This document shows positions 1 through 7,040 of a DNA stretch of 64,000 bases, in pieces (position 1 is the first letter of the stretch; each line of letters starts with the position of its first letter). Under the pieces are notes generated by a model. It searched no databases and had not been told where the DNA came from. It saw only the letters and a list, made by a program, of their open reading frames with translations. The DNA comes from Chitinivorax sp. PXF-14. GTDB lineage: Bacteria; Pseudomonadota; Gammaproteobacteria; Burkholderiales; SCOH01. The stretch spans positions 62,001 through 126,000 of the forward strand of contig NZ_JBFNXJ010000007.1 of NCBI RefSeq assembly GCF_040812015.1, in the 5' to 3' direction. The position numbers were made by a program, and so were the translations under genes.

Positions 1-859
1 TATCAAGGAGGGTTGCCGCGCCCCAATACAAAAAGGGCAACATCGCATACTTCTGTTGATCCCAGACATATTGGGTACCTGATGGCGGGCCTCGAGGCAA
101 GTCGAAAAGCGTATCTACTCCGGAGCCCTGGGGTAGCCCCTGATTCCCATTCATTGCAACCCCGATCTGATCCCCGGTTGTAGTGGCAATCATTAGCTGC
201 TTCTGGGCCTGCATGGCACTTTGATCAGCCACGCCACTCAGAAACCGTTCACGATTGCTCATGGCATCCGTGATCCGTTGATCCAAGGTGCTGCTTTGTG
301 CAATAAACCCACTCGGATCCGTCAACGTCAGCGGGTTGTTCTGCACATACCCATAGCGGTTGTAGTTCTGCGGATTGTCCGGCGAGCCGATCACCGGGTC
401 GGGCGAGAGGAAGATGCCCAGCCACGGATCCTGAACCCGGCCGTTCATGCGCACCAGGCCCTGGTTTTCCAGGTGTTCCTGTCCGGTGAAGCCGCGGTGC
501 GTGACGATGCCCTTGATGCTGTTGCTGCTGTCGTCGCTGCCGTTGAGCTGGCGGCGCTTGCCCCAGGCATCGTAGGACAGGCGCTCGACAACGCTTGCCG
601 CGTTGTCGGTGATCACCGCGATGGAGCCTAAGTTGTCACGGTGGAAGTAGCGCATGTGCGCCATGCCGTTCTGGCTCTCGAAGCTGCCAATCACCTGGCC
701 CGCGGCATAAACGTAGGCGTTGGTCTTCTCGCTGTCTCCGTTGACGTCCCGCTCATAGGTTGCCCCCAGGTCCAGCCTCGGGTTGAGGTAGACCGTGTAG
801 CTACTGCACCCGGTGGCGCTGACGCAGCGTTTGACGCGGCTGTATGCCGACCCGCGATA
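1..859 (-). pseudogene. Rhs/YD-repeat protein, C-terminal core fragment, cut by window edge
   Basis: The minus-strand frame reads continuously to the window edge and encodes a typical Rhs core: a YLNPRLDLGATYERD stretch, then MRYFHRDNLGSI, LSYDAWGKRR, and the hallmark end of the conserved core (GFTGQEHLENQGLVRMNGRVQDP, SPDP, NRYGYVQNNPLTLTDPSG). After that comes a variable tail, which in this family would be the toxin or effector part. No start codon belongs to it: upstream the frame is stopped at 884-886, and the sequence there switches to an Rhs repeat on the opposite strand. Rhs proteins normally exceed 1000 residues, so this is a detached 3' piece. The tail runs off the window, so its toxin type cannot be judged. 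Rhs identity is firm; that it is a broken gene is inferred from the missing start and the junction. Confidence 0.8.
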
Positions 860-872
860 CGCTGCCGTCAGC

Positions 873-1020
873 GGGGCATTCAACTACGATGGCAACGGCA
901 ACCTGAAGAGCGACAATGGCCTGGCTGTTGCCTGGACAGCTTGAGACATGCCCGCAACCATCAAGCGCGGCAAAGCGCCGACACTTCCAGCCCCTGGCCA
1001 AGCTTGCGTTTGATCATGCG
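873..1020 (+). pseudogene. Degenerate Rhs YD-repeat fragment, inverted relative to its neighbour
   Basis: The plus strand encodes one clear YD repeat (FNYDGNGNLKSDNGLAVAWTA), then an in-frame TGA at 942-944 where a tyrosine or phenylalanine codon is expected. The text resumes as DMPATIKRG and, after a one-base frame change, as KLAFDHA near 1000-1020. In intact Rhs proteins a segment of this kind comes immediately before the SRVKR and YLNPRLD stretch, which is found here on the other strand. The two pieces therefore look like neighbouring parts of one ancestral gene now lying head to head. It has no start, no ribosome binding site and at least two lesions, so it should not make protein. Confidence 0.7.
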
Positions 1021-1052
1021 CTATCTCCTGCCATCGCCCGGCGTCCTCGTGA

Positions 1053-1595
1053 CTAGGCGGCTTCGCCAACGGGCGTCGCAATGCGCTCGACAAACGATTG
1101 CTCGAGCGTGGCGAGTTTGCCCTGATCAAGCCCGCGGGCCTCAAAGAAGGCCAATGGCGTGGCATACCGCATGCCAACATAGTGGGCGCTGGCTTTCATC
1201 GGTGTCAGCACGTCTTCGATCGTGCTGCGGATGAGCCCTGCCTCGGAGTAGGTGTAGGCAGACGCGCCCGCGGTCACCACAGCCAGCATCTCCTTGCCTT
1301 GCAGCGCGGTTCCGCCGGGGCCAAAGGCCCAGCCATAAGTCCAGACCTGATTCAGGTAGGCCTTGAGCATCGGCGTGAGGTTGAACCAGTGGATCGGGAA
1401 CAGATAGACGATGCGGTCGGCCTCTTCACAGGCCCGCTGCTCGGCAGCGACATCGATCGCTGCCATGTCGTTGCCGTATAGCGATTCCAGGTTGCGTATT
1501 TCAACGTCGGCAAGGTGGCTGGCGGCTTGCTGCAATGCCTTGATGGTTTGGGACTGCTCCGGATACGGGTGGGAAACGATGACCAGTGTTTTCAT
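1053..1595 (-). CDS. KefF/MdaB-like flavodoxin-fold NAD(P)H oxidoreductase
   Basis: This 180-residue protein belongs to the flavodoxin-like NAD(P)H-quinone oxidoreductase family (KefF, YwrO, MdaB type). These bind FMN or FAD and reduce quinones or electrophiles by two electrons in the cytoplasm. The N-terminus MKTLVIVSHPYPEQSQT is the phosphate-binding loop. The middle has the family stretch FPIHWFNLTPMLKAYLNQVW followed by the WAFGPGGTALQGK segment, close to the HGWAYG-GGTAL region of E. coli KefF. Length is usual for the family. The ATG at 1593-1595 has AAGGA about ten bases upstream. It lies 45 bp downstream of the DUF1330 gene on the same strand, so the two are probably cotranscribed. No KefC-type antiporter is adjacent, so a KefF role is not implied; a general detoxifying quinone reductase is more likely. 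Confidence 0.85.
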   Translation of the reverse strand: MKTLVIVSHPYPEQSQTIKALQQAASHLADVEIRNLESLYGNDMAAIDVAAEQRACEEADRIVYLFPIHWFNLTPMLKAYLNQVWTYGWAFGPGGTALQGKEMLAVVTAGASAYTYSEAGLIRSTIEDVLTPMKASAHYVGMRYATPLAFFEARGLDQGKLATLEQSFVERIATPVGEAA

Positions 1596-1640
1596 ATTGA
1601 TGTCCTTGGAGTCAGGGATAGTGGGGATGTGGCGGCCTGT

Positions 1641-1937
1641 TTAAGCAACACCCTCGACGAAATAGGCGCGGCTCTCCGCTGCGGCCTGGCGATAAGCAAG
1701 GATGGCTTGGTAGGCAGCCGAGTCATGCCAGGCGTGCGCGAGCGCCAGGCTCGGGAAGCGCAGGATCACGATGCGGCCGGCCGGTGGCAGCCCCTCCAGT
1801 GCCTCCGGCTGGGCGCCGACGACGATACGCTCGCCGCCAAAGGCCTTGTAGGTGTCCTCGACGCGAGCTTGATACGGCTTGATGCCTTCCGGATCGGTGA
1901 TCTTCACGTCGATCACGAAATAAGCGGGTGTTGTCAT
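1641..1937 (-). CDS. DUF1330 family protein
   Basis: This 98-residue protein begins MTTPAYFVIDVKITDPEG and matches the small dimeric ferredoxin-like fold family DUF1330. Family members share an aromatic N-terminal strand, a YK-FGG-R-V-G centre and a final YF-EG stretch, all present here (TYKAFGGERIVVG, AYFVEG). The biochemical role of the family is unknown. The start was set at 1935-1937 because AAGGAGA stands seven bases upstream and similarity begins there; a longer in-frame extension lacks a ribosome binding site. It lies between a truncated alcohol dehydrogenase remnant and the flavin oxidoreductase on one strand, so all three probably share the promoter facing the LysR gene. Confidence 0.85.
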   Translation of the reverse strand: MTTPAYFVIDVKITDPEGIKPYQARVEDTYKAFGGERIVVGAQPEALEGLPPAGRIVILRFPSLALAHAWHDSAAYQAILAYRQAAAESRAYFVEGVA

Positions 1938-1989
1938 GGTGAGTCTCCTTACTGTGTGGCTGCGAATATCTGGCGGCTCACGGCCGGCG

Positions 1990-2097
1990 TCATCGCGCCG
2001 CGCTCGCCGAATCGGGTGGGACAAGCTTGTCCAGTGAAGGCACCGTTTCCTTGCCGAAAACGATGCGGGTCGGCTTCTGGTCATCAAAGTTGAGCAT
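1990..2097 (-). pseudogene. N-terminal remnant of a YqhD-like iron-dependent alcohol dehydrogenase
   Basis: A 35-codon frame starts at ATG 2095-2097 with MLNFDDQKPTRIVFGKETV and continues PSLDKLVP. This is the characteristic start of the YqhD-type iron/zinc alcohol dehydrogenase family (N-F-x-PTRI-FGKG, then a leucine and the L-P helix end). The homology stops after about thirty residues and a TGA follows at 1990-1992; the remaining roughly 350 codons are absent. The simplest reading is an internal deletion that removed most of the gene and brought the DUF1330 gene close to the old promoter. Whether the 35-residue peptide is made is unknown. Confidence 0.7.
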
Positions 2098-2170
2098 GGC
2101 GGAAGTCCCTGCACGACATTGCGATGGCTGCATTCTGGGCAATGGCATTGATTACTGGAACGGCACGTGT

Positions 2171-2189
2171 GGTTTATGATTCATAAACC
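2171..2189. promoter_or_regulatory. Perfect 19-bp palindrome, probable LysR operator
   Basis: The sequence GGTTTATGATTCATAAACC is a perfect inverted repeat around one central base. It contains a palindromic T-N11-A core, the pattern known for LysR-type regulators, and lies between the divergent starts at 2097 (minus) and 2228 (plus). The position fits a site bound by the adjacent LysR protein to control itself and the minus-strand redox genes. That it is bound by this protein is inference. Confidence 0.7.
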
Positions 2190-2227
2190 TGAAGTTGATA
2201 ATCGAACCCCCGAATCGGGAACACGCC

Positions 2228-3181
2228 ATGGATTCCTCGCAACGCGTACGCGCCATCCTGTCCTTCATTCACGTCGCCGACGCCGGCAGCTTCGCGGGCG
2301 GCGCGCGGGCGCAGGGGATTTCGTCGGCCGCGGCCAGCAAGAACGTCGCCGGGCTCGAAAAAGCACTCGGCGTGCGGCTGATGAACCGGACGACACGCAC
2401 CCTGAGCCTGACCGAGGAAGGCAGCGCCTTCCTGCGCCAGGCCCGTATCGCGCTGGAGGCACTGGACGCGGCAACCGATGCGGCCATTGCGTACCGCGCG
2501 ACACCCAGCGGTAAGGTGCGCATTTCAACCAGCGTGGACTTTGGCCGCGACCAGCTGGCGCCGATCCTGCCTGGGCTGCTCGAGACGTATCCGGGACTCA
2601 CAGTGGAAGTGGATTTCGACGACCGACTCGTCAATCTGATCCACGATGGCTACGACCTGGCCCTGCGCGGTGGGCGCATCGTGGACTCGTCACTGGTATC
2701 GCGTCCGGTGTGCCAGTTCCATCTGGTATTGGTTGCCGCCCCGGCCTATCTGGCACATTACGGTGTGCCGCGCACGCCGGAGGATCTGGCCCGGCACCGC
2801 TTGCTGACACGACGTTTTCTCGGTGGCCGTGTATTGGCGTGGAATTTCCGGGCGGCAGACGACAGCATCATCACCTTGAATACCGACAACGCGGTGATGA
2901 CCCTGTCGTCACCCGAGACGCTTGCCGAGTCTGCCGTCGCCGGCGTCGGCATTGCCGAGGTCGGCGTGCATCATGTCTGGCGACACCTGCTGGCCGGGCG
3001 GCTCAAACTCCTGTTGCTGGATGCCCACCATCCCGGCAGCTTCGAGATGACCCTGCAATATCCGCACCGCGCACTGCTGGCGCCGCGCGTCAGGGTGACG
3101 GTGGAGTATCTGCTGGAGCGCCTTGCCAGGCTGGAAGAACTTCACGTACCACTTTCCGCGCTGAGAGGCTACGCAGCCTAA
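2228..3181 (+). CDS. LysR-family transcriptional regulator
   Basis: This 317-residue regulator has an N-terminal winged helix-turn-helix (residues about 8-65: FIHVADAGSFAGGARAQGISSAAASKNVAGLEKALGVRL, then RTTRTLSLTEEG) and the two-lobed periplasmic-binding-protein-like sensor from about residue 90. It is most like the CrgA/AaeR subgroup (GKVRISTSVDFGR, then P-L-VEVDFDDR-VNLI-DGYDLALRGG). The start at 2228 begins MDSSQRVRAIL, where family similarity begins; ribosome binding is weak there. A longer frame from 2195 is possible but unsupported. It is divergent from the redox locus and separated from it by the palindrome at 2171-2189, the usual LysR layout, so it probably controls those genes in response to a small molecule, perhaps a quinone or aldehyde. 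Confidence 0.88.
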   Translation: MDSSQRVRAILSFIHVADAGSFAGGARAQGISSAAASKNVAGLEKALGVRLMNRTTRTLSLTEEGSAFLRQARIALEALDAATDAAIAYRATPSGKVRISTSVDFGRDQLAPILPGLLETYPGLTVEVDFDDRLVNLIHDGYDLALRGGRIVDSSLVSRPVCQFHLVLVAAPAYLAHYGVPRTPEDLARHRLLTRRFLGGRVLAWNFRAADDSIITLNTDNAVMTLSSPETLAESAVAGVGIAEVGVHHVWRHLLAGRLKLLLLDAHHPGSFEMTLQYPHRALLAPRVRVTVEYLLERLARLEELHVPLSALRGYAA

Positions 3182-3352
3182 GCACCGACACGACGACAGG
3201 TTTTCCTACGGCAGAGCAATGTGCTCTCACCCTGACGGGCCGGGCCCCCCTCTCCGCACCCAGTGTTCTCCACCGGCCAGCGGCTCGCATTGCGGGGCGT
3301 CGGCCCGGTCGGCTTTGATCTGCCTCAAGTGGATCATCTCCCCTGTCTTTTT

Positions 3353-3372
3353 ATATTCGTCAAATCGAATAT
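3353..3372. promoter_or_regulatory. 7-bp inverted repeat in an AT-rich promoter region
   Basis: ATATTCG and its exact complement CGAATAT flank a six-base spacer, 35-54 bp before the ATG at 3407. The surrounding DNA is AT-rich, unlike the flanks, and probably holds the promoter of the exported-protein gene. It may be an operator; no cognate regulator can be named. Confidence 0.4.
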
Positions 3373-3406
3373 ACTAAAGCAGTCAGATTTTTCAGGAGGA
3401 ATGACG

Positions 3407-4573
3407 ATGCGCTTGAAACCATTGGTTCTACTTGCCGGCTTGTGCCTGCCGATGCTGTCGCCAGTCAGGGCGGAGGATCTGCCACCGGGCATGACGCCAC
3501 AGATGCTGCTGCAGATGCTGGTGACGCGGAGCGCCGCGATGCAGGGCAACCCACAGCAGGAACAGGCCGCGCCGCTGGCCATCGAGAGCCGCACCGAGGC
3601 GCAGCTGGCAGCATGGCCCAAGGCGCCGAGCGGGCTGGTCATCGAGGGCATGCGCGACGGTTTCAACGTCAACGGCAAGCGCTTCATCGACCCGGAAGGC
3701 CGTATCGTCAAATATGGTTCCGACGCCATGACGGGCAATGTCAGCTACCTGGTGGAGCAGAGCAGCCAGTCCTACCTCGTCAAGATGGCGCGCGCCGGCG
3801 GTGCCGTGGAGCCGGTAACGATCGCCGTGGCGAGCCGCGCCGCCGGCAATTGGCAGGTTACGACGGCATCCGGCAAGAAGCTCGTCGGCGACCGCCTGAT
3901 CCCGACCTCCACCGGCCTGCTGGTGGGACGCGGCAATACCGGCTTTCTGTATGAAACCGGCAAGGGGGCGACCAGCTTTGCCGGGCAGGAGGATTTCGAC
4001 ATCGCCGCCTTCCAGTCCGGCGACATCGGCAGCACCGGCTATGTGCTGCTGGAACGGCGCCAACAGGTGGAAGCGCAGGACAGTGCCTCGAAGCTGTTCA
4101 ATTCGGTGAAGGCGCTGGGCAGCATGGTCGGCGTGACGGAAAAGCAGGATTACCAGCTGCTCAACGTCAAGACGGGCAAGGCGGTGTCGCTCAATATCCC
4201 CATCGACAACAAGTCCGTGACTGTCGGGGCGTCGGGCTGCGTACAGCAGAACCGCTTCGCCCAGCGCTGCACGAACTTCGAATTCGCCGAGTCGCTGTAT
4301 GACACGAGCGGCTTGCCCAACTACGGCCACTACTTCTGGCGCATCCGCAGGTACAAGACGGCGAACCGCAGCGTGGTCTTCGCGCTGGAAGACGGCCTGC
4401 GCCACCTCAACGCCATCGACCTCGACAGCCAGGCCAAGGTCACGCTGTTCGACCGCGTGCTCGGCATCGGCGGCTTCCGCACGGAAGTAAACGGCGAGGG
4501 CAAGATCAGCGTGATCGCCAAGATGGGCTTCAGCGAAGAGCGCAAGGACGACGCGGTGGGCGCGCTGAATTAA
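3407..4573 (+). CDS. Exported protein of unknown function
   Basis: The 388-residue product starts MRLKPLVLLAGLCLPMLSPVRA, a standard Sec signal peptide with cleavage expected after the AxA-like end near residue 22, so it should be periplasmic or surface-located. The start at 3407 is preferred over ATG 3401 because AGGAGGA ends at 3400, six bases before 3407. The mature part alternates short hydrophobic strands with turns (GFNVNGKRFIDPEGRIVKYG, TSTGLLVGRGNTGFLYE), which suggests a beta-rich, possibly propeller-like fold; no catalytic motif is visible. Two cysteines (SGCVQQNRFAQRCTNFEF) could form a disulfide. I do not recognise a family. An AT-rich inverted repeat precedes it and a long stem-loop follows it, so it is probably transcribed alone. 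Confidence 0.75.
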   Translation: MRLKPLVLLAGLCLPMLSPVRAEDLPPGMTPQMLLQMLVTRSAAMQGNPQQEQAAPLAIESRTEAQLAAWPKAPSGLVIEGMRDGFNVNGKRFIDPEGRIVKYGSDAMTGNVSYLVEQSSQSYLVKMARAGGAVEPVTIAVASRAAGNWQVTTASGKKLVGDRLIPTSTGLLVGRGNTGFLYETGKGATSFAGQEDFDIAAFQSGDIGSTGYVLLERRQQVEAQDSASKLFNSVKALGSMVGVTEKQDYQLLNVKTGKAVSLNIPIDNKSVTVGASGCVQQNRFAQRCTNFEFAESLYDTSGLPNYGHYFWRIRRYKTANRSVVFALEDGLRHLNAIDLDSQAKVTLFDRVLGIGGFRTEVNGEGKISVIAKMGFSEERKDDAVGALN

Positions 4574-4599
4574 GACACGGCCCTGCTGCCAAGGCATCG

Positions 4600-4636
4600 A
4601 TTCACCGGCTGATTTCTCGGGAAATGGCCGGTGAAT
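4600..4636. terminator. Long stem-loop after the exported-protein gene
   Basis: ATTCACCGGC pairs exactly with GCCGGTGAAT, and the loop between them contains a second pairing of ATTTC with GGAAAT. The hairpin begins 27 bases after the stop at 4573. There is no thymine run behind it, so it may act as an mRNA-stabilising structure or a weak terminator. Confidence 0.45.
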
Positions 4637-4820
4637 TCACATCCGCCTGATCGGCCACGGCCAGCGGCATGGCGTCGCTGCGATGGTGAATGCGCATCTG
4701 GCATCAACGCGCCAGACGCATCGATGGCAACGATGCCCGCATCCGCTGATTGGGCCGTGCCGGCCTGTAGCACTGGTGGACGCGGCCAGCCAACATGTAA
4801 AACTATTGGGGAGAGATATC

Positions 4821-5315
4821 ATGAAGAAACGGCTGACAGGGATTCTGCTGTTGCTGGCCGCCAGCCTGGCAATGGCGGGCAATAATGCGACCCCGCTAGG
4901 ACTGGAAGTCGGCACGGCGACCTACGCGCAAGCACAGGCCGCGCTGGGCAAGCAGGTGGCGCTGGAGCAGGAAGGGACCAACAAATATACCGGCGGCCGC
5001 ATGGTGAAGGCTGACGGAGCGGGACTGGATATAGACGGCCTCCACACGGTACTGTTGATTTTCAACAAGGCCGACGTGCTGGAAGGTGTCGTCCTGACCA
5101 TGAACAAGGACCCCAAGGGCATCTACAAGGCGTTGTCACAGAAGTACCAGGCGGTCAGCAATCGCATCGATACCTTCATGAACAATGGCTATGCCACGTT
5201 GCAAAAGGGCAACTCGTTCATCGAAATCGATACCAAGCCCCTGATGGATGCCTACGGCCAGGCGGTGAACAGCGAAAACGCAGCCAAACAGCAGAAGAAG
5301 GCGAACGCCCTGTAA
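4821..5315 (+). CDS. Small exported protein of unknown function
   Basis: The 164-residue product has a clear signal peptide, MKKRLTGILLLLAASLAMAG, with cleavage expected after AMA. The start at 4821 is supported by GGGGAGAG about seven bases upstream; the longer upstream frame has neither a ribosome binding site nor a signal sequence. The mature protein (PLGLEVGTATYAQAQAALGKQ, then LLIFNKADVLEGVVLTMNKD) looks like a compact alpha/beta periplasmic domain of the kind that opens with PLGL-xxG-T and measures how a substrate changes along a repeat; function is unknown. The C-terminus is basic and glutamine-rich (KQQKKANAL). It follows the other exported-protein gene on the same strand after 247 bp, so it probably has its own promoter. 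Confidence 0.75.
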   Translation: MKKRLTGILLLLAASLAMAGNNATPLGLEVGTATYAQAQAALGKQVALEQEGTNKYTGGRMVKADGAGLDIDGLHTVLLIFNKADVLEGVVLTMNKDPKGIYKALSQKYQAVSNRIDTFMNNGYATLQKGNSFIEIDTKPLMDAYGQAVNSENAAKQQKKANAL

Positions 5316-5511
5316 CGCGCTTCACCTGGGCATCGTAGGCACGTACGAAAAATTGGCTGGCAACAGACGCTTAGTTGCCAGCAAAAACCGGGGGCGGCAG
5401 CGCTCCGGCGTCATCTCGGCTACATTCGATAGCAAAGAGACCAAGCAGCGAGCATGTCGGGCGCTCCGGCCCGGCCAACCCTCTGGACACGGCATGCCGT
5501 GCCGAAAGCAC

Positions 5512-6873
5512 TCAGGGCGAGCCCGCATCGCGCTGCAGGCTGGCGGCGGCCGGCAAGGGCATGGCCAGCAGATCGGCGGCCTGCAGGATGCCGGTGCCGT
5601 ACTCGTTGGCATTCCATGCCACCCCCTGTGGCGGCTTCGCGCTGGCCTTGAGGTTGGCGACGAAGGCCGCCACCCGCTGCCAAGGCTCGGCATAGGCCGC
5701 CAGTGCGTCGCGGTGGCGGGCCAGCCACAACGCCGCGGCGCCGCCGACGAGCTGGGTGGCGAACGAGGTGCCATCGCCCTGGCCGTAGCCGAAACGCCCT
5801 CCCCTATCCACCGAGCCGCGCCGCACCTGGTCGGCCGGCGCGCTGACATCGACGGTGGCGCCATGGCTGCTGCCCGACCACGGCACGCCGCCGAGCGTGG
5901 TGCCGCCCACCGCCACCGTGCGCGGGTAGCGTGCCGGCGCCACCACCGCGTCGATCAGGTTGCCGGCGGCACACACATAGATGATGCCGCGCTCGTAGGC
6001 GCGGTCGATCTGCCGCGTGACCTTGCCGGGCAGCACCGGCGGCAGCGCCACACCGAGACTCATGGTGATGACCTGGCAGCCGCGCTCGATCAGCCAGTCG
6101 AGCGCATCGGCGAGGCCGTCGGTGTTGTTGTTGATCCACACCGAATTGGTGATGCGCACCGGGATCAGGGGCACGCGCGGCGCGGCGCCGTAGTAGTTCG
6201 CATCGGGTGCATAGCCCGACAGCACGCTCGAGGTGCGCGTGCCGTGGCCGCCGTTGGGGCCGGTGACCGGGTCCTCCGCCGAATTGGGGTCGCGCGGGGT
6301 GAAGGTACCGATATTGTGGGGCGTCGGGTAGAGCTCGGCGTAGTAGAAATTACGGTCGCGGTCGGTCAGCACCCACGGGCTGCTGCCGTCCTGCCAGCCC
6401 AGGCAGGGGTGGGGGGTGAAGCCGGTATCGATGTGGCCGACGATCACGTCGCCATAGTCGATGTGCTCGACGCCGCCGAGCAGCGCCCACGCGGCGGGCA
6501 GCTGGCAGGCATCGAGGTGCCAGTCAAAGGTGTCCGCAGCGGCGACCAGCGCGGCAACGGCCGGTGCCGGGGCGGCGGCGGTGCGCGTCGGCAGTTCGAG
6601 CACCTCGCGCCATTGATGCAGCTCGACCAGCTCGCCCGGCGCCACCGCGCGTGCCTCGACGACCCCGGCTGTGCGCTGCAGCCGGCGCAGCAGCGGGCGC
6701 CCCGGCTCGCGCCGCGCCAGCTCGTTGGCCGCGCTGGCCGGCAGCACCGAGCGCATCGCGCTCAGCGGGTACAGCGCATTGCCGCCGAGGCGCTGCCCAT
6801 CCGGCTGGAAGGCGGCATTGAGGCGCTGGAACGCGCCCTTCTGGTGGACGATCAGATAGGCTGGTTCACTCAT
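5512..6873 (-). CDS. Subtilisin-family (S8) serine protease without a signal peptide
   Basis: The 453-residue protein carries a full S8 catalytic set: Asp149 (GHIDTGF), His210 (GGHGTRTSSVLSG), the oxyanion Asn305 (CAAGN) and the nucleophile Ser370 (GDGTSFATQLVGGAAAL). All spacings are normal, so it should be active. A region of about 110 residues precedes the catalytic domain and resembles no propeptide I know. No signal peptide or membrane anchor is visible (MSEPAYLIVHQKGAF), so an intracellular protease or export by a non-Sec route is suggested. The ATG at 6871-6873 has GGAGAC close upstream. It is divergent from recC with 167 bp between the starts. Substrate is unknown. Confidence 0.9.
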   Translation of the reverse strand: MSEPAYLIVHQKGAFQRLNAAFQPDGQRLGGNALYPLSAMRSVLPASAANELARREPGRPLLRRLQRTAGVVEARAVAPGELVELHQWREVLELPTRTAAAPAPAVAALVAAADTFDWHLDACQLPAAWALLGGVEHIDYGDVIVGHIDTGFTPHPCLGWQDGSSPWVLTDRDRNFYYAELYPTPHNIGTFTPRDPNSAEDPVTGPNGGHGTRTSSVLSGYAPDANYYGAAPRVPLIPVRITNSVWINNNTDGLADALDWLIERGCQVITMSLGVALPPVLPGKVTRQIDRAYERGIIYVCAAGNLIDAVVAPARYPRTVAVGGTTLGGVPWSGSSHGATVDVSAPADQVRRGSVDRGGRFGYGQGDGTSFATQLVGGAAALWLARHRDALAAYAEPWQRVAAFVANLKASAKPPQGVAWNANEYGTGILQAADLLAMPLPAAASLQRDAGSP

Positions 6874-7040
6874 GGCAGGTCTCCGCGGCGATCATGGGTC
6901 ATGATGGGTTCGGCTCCAGATGTAGTCCCAATCGCGCGCCCAGGCAAATGGATTCGACCATGCGCAGAAACGGAGGCCGGTCGCGCCATCCGCGCCGGCT
7001 GTGACACAATGCGGGCAGCCATCCACCGCCCCTTCCACAC

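Noticed and set aside
3428-4597. 389-codon minus-strand frame opposite the exported-protein gene
   Set aside because: Antisense shadow; the plus strand has a signal peptide and a strong ribosome binding site.
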